Positions 1 through 9,444 of a DNA stretch of 48,009 nt are shown here, piece by piece. This stretch comes from Caulobacter sp. UNC279MFTsu5.1 (GTDB lineage Bacteria; Pseudomonadota; Alphaproteobacteria; Caulobacterales; Caulobacteraceae): contig NZ_FORN01000045.1 in NCBI RefSeq assembly GCF_900114015.1, forward strand, positions 1 through 48,009, read 5' to 3'. The notes below the pieces were generated by a model that was given only the letters and a program-made list of their open reading frames with translations, ran no database searches and was not told the origin of the DNA. Numbering within the stretch: the first letter of the stretch is position 1; every line of letters starts with the position of its first letter. Position numbers and translations under genes: made by a program.

Positions 1-513
1 CGACTGAGGGCCTGTTTCATCCCGGTCGACGTTCCCCCTCGGGCGGGCAGGATCAAAGTCGCCCGGAAGGGGCCGTCGGCGACTCCGACTGATCCTGGAA
101 CAGGCCGGTTTGAACGTTCCGGCCCCGTCGACCCCGGCTGTCTCGCGTCCGTCCGTCCCGGGCCTTGGATCCTTCTGAGACCCGCTTCCCGCGACGATCC
201 GCCCGCCAGGCCAGCCAGGCCCCGCTCGGTTCGATCCCCATCGCCTGCTTGGGCCGGTACCAAGAGCCCTCCCCCGCGATGGGGACGGGTATGATTGTGC
301 GCCGGGTTTGAAGTCCGAGGACTTGTGACGCTGCTTTTTCTGCAGGGCGTTGGAAGGGTTGGGGTTCTTGGCGGGACCGGCGGGGATACAGCGCGTTCGA
401 TCCCCCCTCACGCCCGTCATCCTCGGACTTGTTCCGAGGATAACGGGGCTTTGGGACGTTCGGCGTGAACCGGAAACGGCGTCACCCCTTTCCCTTCCAG
501 GACCTGGGCGGGC
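1..513. other. Gene-free left edge
   Basis: I see no credible gene here. The only small open frames lack a ribosome-binding site and resemble nothing I recognise. The stretch is rich in short inverted repeats: GGCCTGTT at 9-16 is answered by AACAGGCC at 99-106, and GAACGTTC near 113 is a perfect 8-base palindrome. A structured RNA is possible but no known RNA family signature is visible. The strong hairpin at 413-447 is listed separately. Confidence 0.5.
413..447. repeat. Palindromic hairpin downstream of qor
   Basis: ATCCTCGGA (419-427) and TCCGAGGAT (433-441) form a perfect 9-bp stem around a 5-base loop. The stem extends through one mismatch into CCCGT/ACGGG. It lies just beyond the 3' end of the minus-strand qor gene, so it could act as a transcription terminator, although there is no clear T tract. 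Its GTCATCC opening resembles the larger palindromic repeats at 17608, 29991 and 44531. Confidence 0.55.
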
Positions 514-1479
514 TTACGGAATTAGCAGCGTCGCCCCCGTCGTGCGTCGCCCTTCCAGCGCTTCGTGCGCCAACCGGGCCTCGGCCAGCGGGAAGGTCTG
601 TCCGACCTCGATCTTCACCGCCCCGGACTCCAGCACCGCGAACAGCGCCGCGGCGCTGTCGTCCAGTTCGGCGGTCGTGGCGATGTAGTCGAACAGGCGT
701 GGCCGGGTCAGGAACAGCGACTTGGTTCCCAGCTCCAGCGGCGCGATCGGCGGGGCCGGGCCCGAGGCGTTGCCGAAGGTCACCAGCACGCCCCGTCGGC
801 CCAGGCTCCTGAGGCTGGCCTCGAAGGTGTCCTTGCCGACCCCGTCATAGACCACGGTCACGCCCTGGCCGCCGGTGATCTCCGTCACCCGGGCCGCGAC
901 ATCCTCCTCGCCATAGAGGATCACATGATCGGCGCCGTGCTCGCGGGCGAGGGCGGCCTTGGCCTGCGAGCCGACGGTGGCGATCACGGTCGCGCCCAGG
1001 ACCTTGGCCCACTGCACCAGGATCGACCCGACGCCGCCGGCCGCCGCATGGATCAGCACGCTCGTGCCGGGTTCGACCTTGTGGCAGCGCCGGACCAGGA
1101 ACTCGGCGGTCATCCCCTTGAGCAGGACGGCCGCGGCGGTCTCCAGGCTGACGCCGTCCGGGACCTTCACGGCGCGGTCGGCCGGGACCACGGCGGCTTC
1201 GGCATAGGCGCCCAGCGTGCCGTTATAGGCGACCCGATCGCCGGCCTTGAATCGGGTGACGCCTTCGCCCAGCGCCTCGACGACGCCCGCGGCCTCCAGG
1301 CCCAGCACCGCCGGCATCTTCATCGGATAGAGGCCGCTGCGGTGATAGGTGTCGATGAAGTTCAGGCCGACGGCGTGATGACGGACTAGGATCTGGCCGG
1401 GGCCCGGCGTGGGAACGGGCAGGTCGACGGCCTCGAGCACCTCGGGGCCGCCGGCGCGGGCGGCTTGTATGGCCAGCAT
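514..1479 (-). CDS. qor: NADPH:quinone oxidoreductase (zinc-free MDR family)
   Basis: This 321-residue protein matches the quinone oxidoreductase branch of the medium-chain dehydrogenases, which reduce quinones with NADPH in the cytosol. The N-terminal GroES-like half holds GLNFIDTYHRSGLY and the coenzyme-binding half holds the AAAGGVGS loop near residue 150. The ARE-GADHVI stretch typical of the family follows. The zinc-binding cysteines of alcohol dehydrogenases are absent, as expected for this branch. Length is normal. The gene starts 5 bases after the stop of the upstream hydrolase gene on the same strand, so the two are probably one operon, perhaps handling electrophilic or aromatic compounds. 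The physiological substrate cannot be read from the sequence. Confidence 0.88.
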   Translation of the reverse strand: MLAIQAARAGGPEVLEAVDLPVPTPGPGQILVRHHAVGLNFIDTYHRSGLYPMKMPAVLGLEAAGVVEALGEGVTRFKAGDRVAYNGTLGAYAEAAVVPADRAVKVPDGVSLETAAAVLLKGMTAEFLVRRCHKVEPGTSVLIHAAAGGVGSILVQWAKVLGATVIATVGSQAKAALAREHGADHVILYGEEDVAARVTEITGGQGVTVVYDGVGKDTFEASLRSLGRRGVLVTFGNASGPAPPIAPLELGTKSLFLTRPRLFDYIATTAELDDSAAALFAVLESGAVKIEVGQTFPLAEARLAHEALEGRRTTGATLLIP

Positions 1480-1484
1480 GACGG

Positions 1485-2180
1485 TCAGCCCAGGTTGGAC
1501 TTGAAGAAGGCCAGACTGCGGGCGTTGGCCTTACCGGCGTCGGCCGCGTCGTAGTGCGCGCCGCCCACCCGGGCGAAGGCGTGGTCGCGGCCGGGGTAGG
1601 TGTGGATCTCGATCTGCGGGTGATCCTTCAGCGCGTCGAGGATCACCTTCTGGGCCTCCTTGGGGACGAACTGGTCCTCCTCGGCGACATGCATCAGCAG
1701 TGGCCGGGCCAGCTTCTCGGCCTCGGCGACGTGCTTCTCGATCCCGACGCCGTAGTAGGAGACGCTGGCGTCGGCGTCGGTGCGGGCGGCCGTCAGGAAG
1801 GCCAGCAGGCCGCCCAGGCAATAGCCGACCGCGCCGACCTTGTCGTTGACGCCGGGCAGGGCGCGGACGGCGGCGATGGTCGCGGCGATGTCCGCGACGC
1901 CGGCGTCAACATCGAAGGCGTTGTAGAGTTCGAACGCCTTCTTCCATTCGGCCTCGCTCTGATCGGTGATGTCGATGCCCGGTTCGATCCGCCAAAAGAG
2001 GTCGGGACAGACGGCGATGAAGCCCTGGGCGGCCAGGCCGTCGCAGATGTCGCGCATCACCTTGTTGACGCCAAAGATCTCCTGGATGACGACGACGGCC
2101 GGCGCGGGCGTCGCCGCCGGGCGCGCCACATAGGCGGCGAAGGCGCCGTCGGGGGTGGTGATCGTGAGGGTCTCGGACAT
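1485..2180 (-). CDS. Dienelactone hydrolase family protein
   Basis: A 231-residue alpha/beta hydrolase of the dienelactone hydrolase (carboxymethylenebutenolidase) family. The family's Cys-Asp-His triad is visible: Cys121 in GYCLGG, Asp169 in AEEDQF and His200 in GRDHAF. The early QEIFGVN segment, with its conserved glutamate, is also family-typical. In aromatic-degradation pathways the enzyme opens dienelactone to maleylacetate. Isolated chromosomal copies like this one often have unknown substrates, and no other ring-cleavage genes are nearby. It is the first gene of a probable two-gene operon with the quinone oxidoreductase. It is transcribed divergently from the small gene at 2309. Confidence 0.88.
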   Translation of the reverse strand: MSETLTITTPDGAFAAYVARPAATPAPAVVVIQEIFGVNKVMRDICDGLAAQGFIAVCPDLFWRIEPGIDITDQSEAEWKKAFELYNAFDVDAGVADIAATIAAVRALPGVNDKVGAVGYCLGGLLAFLTAARTDADASVSYYGVGIEKHVAEAEKLARPLLMHVAEEDQFVPKEAQKVILDALKDHPQIEIHTYPGRDHAFARVGGAHYDAADAGKANARSLAFFKSNLG

Positions 2181-2308
2181 GGGGCTCTCCGTGTCGCTGG
2201 CGGGGATCTTTGGGGCGTCGATGGGACTTTCGACCGAAGCGCTCTAACGTGCGCCGATGCGGTCAGGGCATAACAATATCGTGCCTCCGCGGCAGGGAAC
2301 CCCAGATC

Positions 2309-2562
2309 ATGAAGATGACCATTGAGATTGACTGCACGCCGGTGGAGGCCCGCGCCTTCCTGGGCCTGCCGGATGTGAGCGCCCTGAACGACCACCTGGT
2401 CAAGGAGATGCAGGAGCGGATGACCTCCAACATGGCCATGCTGGCGCCCGAGGAGCTGATGAAGAACTGGATGGCGTTCGGGGCCGGGGCCCAGGACCAG
2501 TTCCGCAAGCTGATGACGGCCGCCGCCGGGGCGGCGGTCGGCGGCATGGGCGGCAAGTCCGA

Positions 2563-2566
<4 letters not shown>
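2309..2566 (+). CDS. Small conserved hypothetical protein (DUF6489-like)
   Basis: An 85-residue protein preceding mnmE. I chose the ATG at 2309 because AGGGAA lies 9 bases upstream. The open frame extends further up only through a TTG with no ribosome-binding site. A second ATG two codons in (2315) is also possible. The sequence begins MKMTIEIDCTPVEARAFLG, has an amphipathic helical middle (LNDHLVKEMQERM) and ends in a Gly/Ala-rich tail. I think it belongs to a small alphaproteobacterial family of unknown function, possibly DUF6489. Its stop overlaps the mnmE start (ATGA), so the two are translationally coupled. Confidence 0.75.
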
Positions 2567-3904
<1,338 letters not shown>

Positions 3905-3906
<2 letters not shown>

Positions 3907-3924
3907 TGTTTCACGTGAAACATC
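3905..3924. promoter_or_regulatory. parS: parS site overlapping mnmE stop codon
   Basis: GATGTTTCACGTGAAACATC is a perfect 20-base palindrome containing the canonical 16-base parS at 3907-3922. Its left end includes the last two bases of the mnmE stop codon. It is one of two perfect sites in the mnmE-mnmG spacer and should nucleate ParB loading for chromosome segregation. Confidence 0.95.
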
Positions 3925-3965
3925 GGCTTGAATCATCCACAGGCTGATCACAGATGTCTCGGAGC

Positions 3966-3981
3966 TGTTTCACGTGAAACA
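3966..3981. promoter_or_regulatory. parS: parS site in mnmE-mnmG spacer
   Basis: TGTTTCACGTGAAACA is a perfect 16-base parS palindrome. Its centre lies 59 bases from the centre of the neighbouring parS at 3905-3924. Two strong sites in one spacer suggest this is the main ParB nucleation point in the window. Confidence 0.95.
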
Positions 3982-4030
3982 CCCGCGACCGACTCGCCGA
4001 TCCGGGGAGTTCCACGTATAAGGTTGACCA

Positions 4031-4052
4031 CGCCCCCGCCGCGACGGGGGCG
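4031..4052 (+). terminator. GC-rich hairpin before mnmG
   Basis: CGCCCCCG and CGGGGGCG form a perfect 8-bp stem with a 6-base loop, ending 18 bases before the chosen mnmG start. It could end mnmE transcription, but there is no T run. It could equally be a structured leader for mnmG. Confidence 0.4.
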
Positions 4053-4070
4053 TTCGCATTGAGGCGCGTC

Positions 4071-5927
4071 TTGTCCAACACCTGGGATGTCATTGTCATC
4101 GGCGGCGGTCACGCCGGCTGCGAGGCTGCCGCCGCGTCGGCCCGCGCCGGCGCGCGCACTCTGTTGCTGACCCACAAGCGCGAGACCGTCGGCGAGATGT
4201 CGTGCAACCCGGCGATCGGCGGTCTGGGCAAGGGCCATCTGGTCCGTGAGATCGACGCCCTGGACGGCCTGATGGGCCGGATCGGCGACAAGGCCGGCAT
4301 CCAGTACCGCCTGCTCAACCGCTCCAAGGGCCCCGCCGTGCGCGGCCCGCGCTCGCAGATCGATCGCAGGCTCTATCGCGAAGCCATGCAGGCCGAGCTG
4401 TTCGCCTATCCGAACCTCGACGTGATCGCCGCCGCGGCCGAAGACCTGATCGTCGAGGACGGCGTCGTCGCCGGGGTGATCGACGGGGAGGGCGGCCACT
4501 ACCGCGCTTCACGTGTGGTCCTGACCACCGGCACCTTTCTGAAGGGCGTCATCCACCAGGGCGAGACCCGCCTTCCGGCCGGCCGGGTCGGCGACGCGCC
4601 GTCGATCGGCCTGTCGGACCGGCTCTACGCCCTGGGATTCGACATGGGCCGCCTGAAGACCGGCACCCCCGCGCGTCTCGACGGCCGGACCATCGCCTGG
4701 GATCGCCTGGAGATGCAGGCCGCCGACGAGCAGCCCGAGCCGTTCTCGTTCCTGACGTCTCACGTGGACGTGCCGCAGATCCAATGCGGCATCACCTACA
4801 CGACCGCCGAAACCCACAAGATCATCGCCGAGCGCCTGGGCGAGTCGGCGGTCTATGGCGGTCGCGCCACGGGGATCGGCCCGCGCTACTGCCCGTCGAT
4901 CGAGGACAAGGTCGTTCGCTTCGCCGACAAGACCAGCCACCAGGTGTTCCTGGAGCCCGAGGGCCTGGACGACCACACCGTCTATCCGAACGGCGTCTCG
5001 ACCTCGGTCTCGGCCGAGACCCAGCTTCTGTTCCTGCGCACCATGCCCGGTCTCGAGAATGTCGAGGTCATCCGGTACGGCTATGCGATCGAGTATGACT
5101 ATGTCGACCCGCGCGAGCTCTACCCGACGCTGGAGACCAAGCGTCTGCCCGGGCTCTACCTGGCGGGCCAGATCAACGGCACGACGGGCTATGAGGAGGC
5201 CGGCGCCCAGGGCCTGATGGCTGGGCTCAACGCGGCGCTGGCGGCGCAGGGCAGGGCGCCCGCCGTCTTCGCCCGCGACGAGGCCTATATCGGCGTGATG
5301 ATCGACGACCTGGTCACCCGGGGCGTCACCGAGCCCTATCGGATGTTCACCAGCCGGGCCGAGTTCCGCCTGATCCTGCGGGCCGACAACGCCGACCAGC
5401 GCCTGACCGACAAGGGCCTGGCGCTCGGCGTCGTGGGCGCCGTCCGCGCCGAGGCCTGGGCGGCCAAGAAGGCCGAACTGGCGGCCGTCCGCGCCTTCGC
5501 CCGTTCGGTCACCCTGACGCCGGCCGAGGCCAATCGCGCCGGCTTCAAGGTCAATCACGACGGCCAGCGCCGCGACGTCCTGGCCATGCTGGCCCTGCCG
5601 GAGGTCACCCTCGACGGCCTGACCGCGGTATGGCCGGAGATCTCCATGTGGAGCGCCATGGCCCGCGAGCAGATCGAGATCGAGGCGGCCTATGCCGGCT
5701 ATCTCGACCGCCAGCGCAACGACGCCGAAGCCTTCCGCAAGGAAGAGGACCTGCGCCTGCCGGCCGACTTGGATTACGGCCTGGTCGGCAGCCTGTCGAA
5801 CGAGGTGCGCGAGAAGCTGGCGCGGGTGAAGCCGCTGACCCTGGGCCAGGCGGCCCGGATCGAAGGCGTGACGCCCGGCGCCCTGACGGCGCTGCTGGCC
5901 CACGTCCGCCGCTCGAAGGCCGCCTGA
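4071..5927 (+). CDS. mnmG: tRNA uridine-5-carboxymethylaminomethyl synthase MnmG
   Basis: FAD-dependent partner of MnmE in wobble-uridine modification. The dinucleotide-binding motif IGGGHAGCEAA lies at residues 10-20. Other family blocks are CNPAIGG(L)GKGHLVREIDALDG, GTFLKG, the PSIEDK segment and GLYLAGQINGTTGYEEA. I chose the TTG at 4071 (618 residues, MSNTWDVIVIGG) because GAGG sits 6 bases upstream. A TTG at 4059 would add four residues and no ATG is available. The stop overlaps the rsmG start by one base (TGATG). The gene is separated from mnmE by the parS-bearing spacer. Confidence 0.96.
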   Translation: MSNTWDVIVIGGGHAGCEAAAASARAGARTLLLTHKRETVGEMSCNPAIGGLGKGHLVREIDALDGLMGRIGDKAGIQYRLLNRSKGPAVRGPRSQIDRRLYREAMQAELFAYPNLDVIAAAAEDLIVEDGVVAGVIDGEGGHYRASRVVLTTGTFLKGVIHQGETRLPAGRVGDAPSIGLSDRLYALGFDMGRLKTGTPARLDGRTIAWDRLEMQAADEQPEPFSFLTSHVDVPQIQCGITYTTAETHKIIAERLGESAVYGGRATGIGPRYCPSIEDKVVRFADKTSHQVFLEPEGLDDHTVYPNGVSTSVSAETQLLFLRTMPGLENVEVIRYGYAIEYDYVDPRELYPTLETKRLPGLYLAGQINGTTGYEEAGAQGLMAGLNAALAAQGRAPAVFARDEAYIGVMIDDLVTRGVTEPYRMFTSRAEFRLILRADNADQRLTDKGLALGVVGAVRAEAWAAKKAELAAVRAFARSVTLTPAEANRAGFKVNHDGQRRDVLAMLALPEVTLDGLTAVWPEISMWSAMAREQIEIEAAYAGYLDRQRNDAEAFRKEEDLRLPADLDYGLVGSLSNEVREKLARVKPLTLGQAARIEGVTPGALTALLAHVRRSKAA

Positions 5928-6604
5928 TGTCCGCGCTGAAGTCCGTGGGCGCCGCGCCCCTGGTCATCGAGGAGCTCGACCCGGTCGACGCCGCGGCCTT
6001 CCAGCGGCTAACCGGCTGCTCCGAGGCGCAACTGGCCGACCTGACGCGGTTCCAGGCCCTGTTGGCCGAGTGGAACGAAGTGATGAACTTGGTGGGTCCG
6101 GCGACGATCGCCACCTATTGGAACCGCCATGCCTGGGACAGCGCCCAGCTTCTCAAGCTCGCCCCCGAGGCCAAGGTCTGGGCCGACCTGGGCGCCGGCG
6201 CCGGCCTGCCTGGCGTGGTGCTGGCGATCCTGCTGAAGGACACGCCGGGGGCCAAGGTCCACCTGGTCGAGAGCATGGCCAAGCGCTGCCGTTTCCTGCG
6301 CGTGGCGGCCGACGACCTGGGCCTGCCGGTCGAGATCCACAACGCCCGCGCCGAGGACCTGGACCTGAAGGTCGACGTCGTGACCGCCCGCGCCTGCGCG
6401 CCGATGGTCAGACTGCTCGGCTATGCCCAGCCCTACCTGAAGCGCGGTGCGACCGCCTGGTTCCTGAAGGGACAAGATGTCGCGTCCGAGCTGGCGGAAG
6501 CCGCCACATATTGGAAATTCGAGTCCGACCTGCGGCCCTCCCTGAGCGACCCGCGAGGCCAGATCGTGCAAGTGAAGGGGCTGAAGAGTGTCCGTAAAGT
6601 CTGA
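5927..6604 (+). CDS. rsmG: 16S rRNA (guanine527-N7) methyltransferase RsmG
   Basis: A 225-residue SAM-dependent methyltransferase that modifies G527 of 16S rRNA. The SAM-binding glycine motif ADLGAGAGLPG starts near residue 85, followed by the acidic strand end LVES. The WNEVMNLVG and NRHAWDS segments typical of GidB/RsmG come before it, and TARACAP after it. The start follows from coupling: ATG at 5927 shares a base with the mnmG stop. The 3' end overlaps parA by 17 bases. The gene order mnmG-rsmG-parA-parB is a widely conserved origin-proximal cluster. Confidence 0.95.
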   Translation: MSALKSVGAAPLVIEELDPVDAAAFQRLTGCSEAQLADLTRFQALLAEWNEVMNLVGPATIATYWNRHAWDSAQLLKLAPEAKVWADLGAGAGLPGVVLAILLKDTPGAKVHLVESMAKRCRFLRVAADDLGLPVEIHNARAEDLDLKVDVVTARACAPMVRLLGYAQPYLKRGATAWFLKGQDVASELAEAATYWKFESDLRPSLSDPRGQIVQVKGLKSVRKV

Positions 6605-7400
6605 CCAACCGCTGCGCGTTCTCGCCATCGCCAACCAGAAGGGCGGGGTGGGTAAGACCACGACCGCGATCAATCTGGGCACCGCCTTGGCGGCCTGCGG
6701 CGAACGCGTGCTGCTGATCGACGCCGACCCGCAGGGCAACTGCTCGACCGGCCTGGGCATCACCCGCCTGCAGCGCCGCACCACCCTGTACGACGTCCTG
6801 ATGGGCGAGGCGCCGATGGTCGACGCCGCGGTCAGGACCGAGCTGCCGGGCCTGGACGTGATCCCCGCCGACGCCGACCTGTCGGGCGTGGAGATCGAGC
6901 TGGGCCAGCAGGCGCGGCGTTCCTATCGCCTGCGCGACGCCCTGGAGCCCCTGCGCGCCAACGGGCCCTACACCTATGTGCTGATCGACTGCCCGCCGTC
7001 GCTGAACGTGCTGACCGTCAACGCCATGACCGCCGCCGACGCGGTGTTCGTGCCGCTGCAGTGCGAGTTCTTCGCCCTGGAAGGCCTGACCCAGCTGATG
7101 CGGACCATCGAACGGGTGCGCGGCAGCCTCAATCCCAAGCTGGAGATCCAGGGCGTGGTGCTGACCATGTACGATCGCCGCAACAGTCTGTCGGACCAGG
7201 TGGCGCGGGATGTCCGGGAGCACTTCGGCGACAAGGTGTATGACGCGGTCATACCCCGCAACGTCCGGGTGTCGGAAGCGCCCTCCTTCGGCAAGCCCGT
7301 GCTGCTTTACGACCTCAAATGCGCCGGCAGCCAGGCCTATCTGCGGCTGGCGCGCGAGGTGATCAGCCGCGAGCGCAGCCGTCAGGCTCAGGCGGCTTGA
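6588..7400 (+). CDS. parA: Chromosome-partitioning ATPase ParA
   Basis: A 270-residue deviant Walker ATPase that forms a DNA-bound gradient and pulls ParB-parS complexes toward the new pole. The deviant Walker A motif KGGVGKT is at residues 18-24, with the signature lysine Lys18, and IDADPQGN follows at 44-51. The switch region VLIDCPPS and the C-terminal PRNVRVSEAPSFGKP are intact. The start is a GTG inside the end of rsmG, preceded by AAGGGG at a good distance. There is no separate promoter space, so parA is probably read with the upstream genes or from a promoter inside rsmG. Confidence 0.97.
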   Translation: MSVKSDQPLRVLAIANQKGGVGKTTTAINLGTALAACGERVLLIDADPQGNCSTGLGITRLQRRTTLYDVLMGEAPMVDAAVRTELPGLDVIPADADLSGVEIELGQQARRSYRLRDALEPLRANGPYTYVLIDCPPSLNVLTVNAMTAADAVFVPLQCEFFALEGLTQLMRTIERVRGSLNPKLEIQGVVLTMYDRRNSLSDQVARDVREHFGDKVYDAVIPRNVRVSEAPSFGKPVLLYDLKCAGSQAYLRLAREVISRERSRQAQAA

Positions 7401-7486
7401 ACGCCGTCTGAGGATAACCATCCAAGTCATTGTCGAAATTGAGTGTCGAGCGCGTGAAGGAGTCGGTCGTGGTGGGAGAGCCGGTG

Positions 7487-8380
7487 ATGTCTGAAGGTCG
7501 TCGTGGGTTGGGTCGCGGCCTTTCCGCCTTGCTCGGCGAGGTCGATTCCGCGCCCGCCCAGGCTCCGGGCGACGCCAGCGGCGGCTCGCGGGAAGCGCCG
7601 ATCGAACTGATCCGCCGCAATCCCGACCAGCCGCGCCGGAGCTTCCGCGAGGAAGACCTGGTAGAACTTTCGGACTCGATCCGCGAGAAGGGCGTCCTGC
7701 AGCCGATCCTGGTGCGCCCGGCGCCGGGCGCCGCGGGCGAATACCAGATCGTCGCCGGCGAGCGCCGTTGGCGAGCGGCCCAACGCGCCGGCCTGAAGAC
7801 CCTGCCGATCATGGTGCGCGAACTGGACGACCTGGCCGTCCTGGAAATCGGCATCATCGAGAACGTCCAGCGCGCCGACCTGAACGCGATCGAAGAGGCG
7901 CTGAGCTACAAGGTGCTGATCGAGAAGTTCGGCCAGACCCAGGAGCTGATCGCCCAGACCGTGGGCAAGAGCCGCAGCCACGTGGCCAACACCCTGCGGC
8001 TGCTGGCGCTGCCGGACACGGTCCAGGGCTATGTGACCTCGGGCGAGATGACGGCCGGCCACGCCCGGGCGATCGCCACGGCGCCCGATCCCGCGGCCCT
8101 GGCGCGCGAGGTCATCGACAAGGGCCTGTCGGTCCGCGACACCGAGGCCCTGGCCCGTCGTACGCCCAACGCCGCCGGCGAGGTGCGGGCCAAGACGAAC
8201 GGCGGCCGGCCGCCGAAGTCGAAGGACACCGACACCCAGTCTCTGGAAGCGGACCTGTCGTCGCTGCTCGGCCTGGATGTCGAGATCGACGATCGCGGCG
8301 GGGCCGGCGCCCTGACCATCCGCTATGCGACGCTCGAGCAATTGGACGACCTCTGCAATCGCCTGACGCGCGGGGCTTGA
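7487..8380 (+). CDS. parB: Chromosome-partitioning protein ParB
   Basis: ParB binds parS, loads onto DNA as a CTP-dependent clamp and stimulates ParA. I chose the ATG at 7487 (297 residues) because GGGAGAG lies 6 bases upstream and the product starts with the standard MSEGRRGLGRGLSALLG tail. A TTG at 7430 would add 19 residues without family support. GERRWRA (CTP-binding pocket) begins near residue 91, ENVQRADLN near 125, and the helix-turn-helix TVGKSRSHVANTLRLL follows. The C-terminal dimerisation domain ends the protein. It is the last gene of the segregation cluster; a hairpin follows at 8411. Confidence 0.97.
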   Translation: MSEGRRGLGRGLSALLGEVDSAPAQAPGDASGGSREAPIELIRRNPDQPRRSFREEDLVELSDSIREKGVLQPILVRPAPGAAGEYQIVAGERRWRAAQRAGLKTLPIMVRELDDLAVLEIGIIENVQRADLNAIEEALSYKVLIEKFGQTQELIAQTVGKSRSHVANTLRLLALPDTVQGYVTSGEMTAGHARAIATAPDPAALAREVIDKGLSVRDTEALARRTPNAAGEVRAKTNGGRPPKSKDTDTQSLEADLSSLLGLDVEIDDRGGAGALTIRYATLEQLDDLCNRLTRGA

Positions 8381-8410
8381 GGCGTCGGAACAGGGTCTTC
8401 TGTGGCGCGG

Positions 8411-8443
8411 GAAGCGGGACCTGGCCGTAGTCCTGCCCGCTTC
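8411..8443 (+). terminator. Hairpin after parB
   Basis: GAAGCGGG (8411-8418) pairs with CCCGCTTC (8436-8443), with GAC/GTC able to extend the stem. It starts 31 bases after the parB stop. There is no long T tract, so it is a plausible but unproven terminator of the mnmG-parB transcript. Confidence 0.45.
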
Positions 8444-8638
8444 GTTCTCGACAGCGCGCCGTCCGAAGCCGAAATATCCAACCAAGTCACTGATAATATA
8501 AGGGAATTTGTCTTCCTCGCTTCAAATTCGAACGACCCGAGCGAACCCGATTTCCACAGGAAATCTCGGAATTCGGCCTCGCTGTCTTTGACAAGGCGCG
8601 CGACTCGCTGGAGCGGGCTGTTTATCGGCTTGGTCGGT
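8444..8638. other. AT-richer spacer downstream of parB
   Basis: This stretch contains runs such as GATAATATAAGGGAATTTG and TTCAAATTCGAA that are much lower in GC than everything around them. I see no gene, RNA signature or target-site duplication in it. It lies between parB and the 3' end of a convergent accessory-looking gene, so it may be leftover DNA from an insertion. Confidence 0.5.
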
Positions 8639-9376
8639 CTAGCTCTGGCCCAGCCATCGCCGCACCCGTTCCAGGATCGAAGGGTTCGGCGTTCTCGACG
8701 CGCCCGGTCGACCCTTCGTGGCCGGCGGCGAGCTCGTCGTCGGTCCAACTCGGACGCCCGGGATCGCGGTGGCGACGTCGATGATAGGGCCGAACGATCC
8801 ACCGGCCTCGAAGACGCCCTTCACGCGAAAGGCTCGTTGATCCGCCAGGTCACGGCTGTCGCGCGGAAGAAAGGGCCCGCCCAGGTCCTCGAACAGATGA
8901 AAGTCGCCCTGCAGGGCGCCGCAGGCCGAGCAATGGTTGGCCCAGTAGGAACTCTGGGTCGTCTTGCTGAAGACGCGTCGATAGCGCGGTGCATGCATGA
9001 TCGCCTGGGCCGCGATCGGAGAGGGCAGGACGTCGATGTAGAACGCGAAGCACCATCCTTCGCCGCCGCCCCATCGACCCTGGCCGTCGAGGTCGTCTTC
9101 CCAGACGCTGAAATCCTCGAAGCCCGGCGCCATCAGGAAGCCGGCGACGATCGTGATCTGTTCGCAACGCCAGCACCGCCGGGGCGCGGTGACCACATAG
9201 GCTTCCAGGGAGCGAAGGTTTAGCCCGGGAACGCCGGAGTCGGGCTCCGGAAACCAGCGCCGGAAGGGCTGGAGATCCAGTCCGTCCGGAACATACCAGC
9301 AGCGACGCGAAGGCTCCCAGCGCGCGCCGAGCGCCTCGGCCTGGTCCTTGTCCGCATAGGGCACCTTGAGGTCCAT
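8639..9376 (-). CDS. DUF5710 domain protein, zinc-ribbon-like
   Basis: A 245-residue protein starting with a DUF5710-type segment (MDLKVPYADKDQAEALGARW, then CWYVPDG). That domain is known from plasmid primase and other mobile-element proteins and may bind nucleic acid. Two cysteine pairs, CWRC and CSAC, about 70 residues apart, could form a zinc site. The C-terminus is low-complexity and Pro/Thr-rich and ends RVRRWLGQS. The start is supported by GAGG upstream of the ATG. Function is unknown. It runs convergently to parB and away from holA, next to an AT-rich spacer, and breaks what I expect to be a tight parB-holA neighbourhood. Horizontal acquisition is likely but inferred. Confidence 0.75.
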   Translation of the reverse strand: MDLKVPYADKDQAEALGARWEPSRRCWYVPDGLDLQPFRRWFPEPDSGVPGLNLRSLEAYVVTAPRRCWRCEQITIVAGFLMAPGFEDFSVWEDDLDGQGRWGGGEGWCFAFYIDVLPSPIAAQAIMHAPRYRRVFSKTTQSSYWANHCSACGALQGDFHLFEDLGGPFLPRDSRDLADQRAFRVKGVFEAGGSFGPIIDVATAIPGVRVGPTTSSPPATKGRPGASRTPNPSILERVRRWLGQS

Positions 9377-9444
9377 GCCGCCTCGCCTGGGTCACCGACG
9401 CTTAAGATAGACGATGACCGCGAATTCCAAAGCTTGACCGCGCG

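Noticed and set aside
53..241. 62-residue basic open frame on the minus strand
   Set aside because: No ribosome-binding site and low-complexity basic composition typical of chance frames in GC-rich DNA.
8529..8545. GAAC-N9-GAAC as a second LexA box
   Set aside because: The spacer is 9, not 7, and it is not in front of any gene start.
8402..9223. Long plus-strand frame opposite the DUF5710 gene
   Set aside because: It covers the AT-rich spacer and then mirrors the minus-strand gene. Its product has no recognisable domain.
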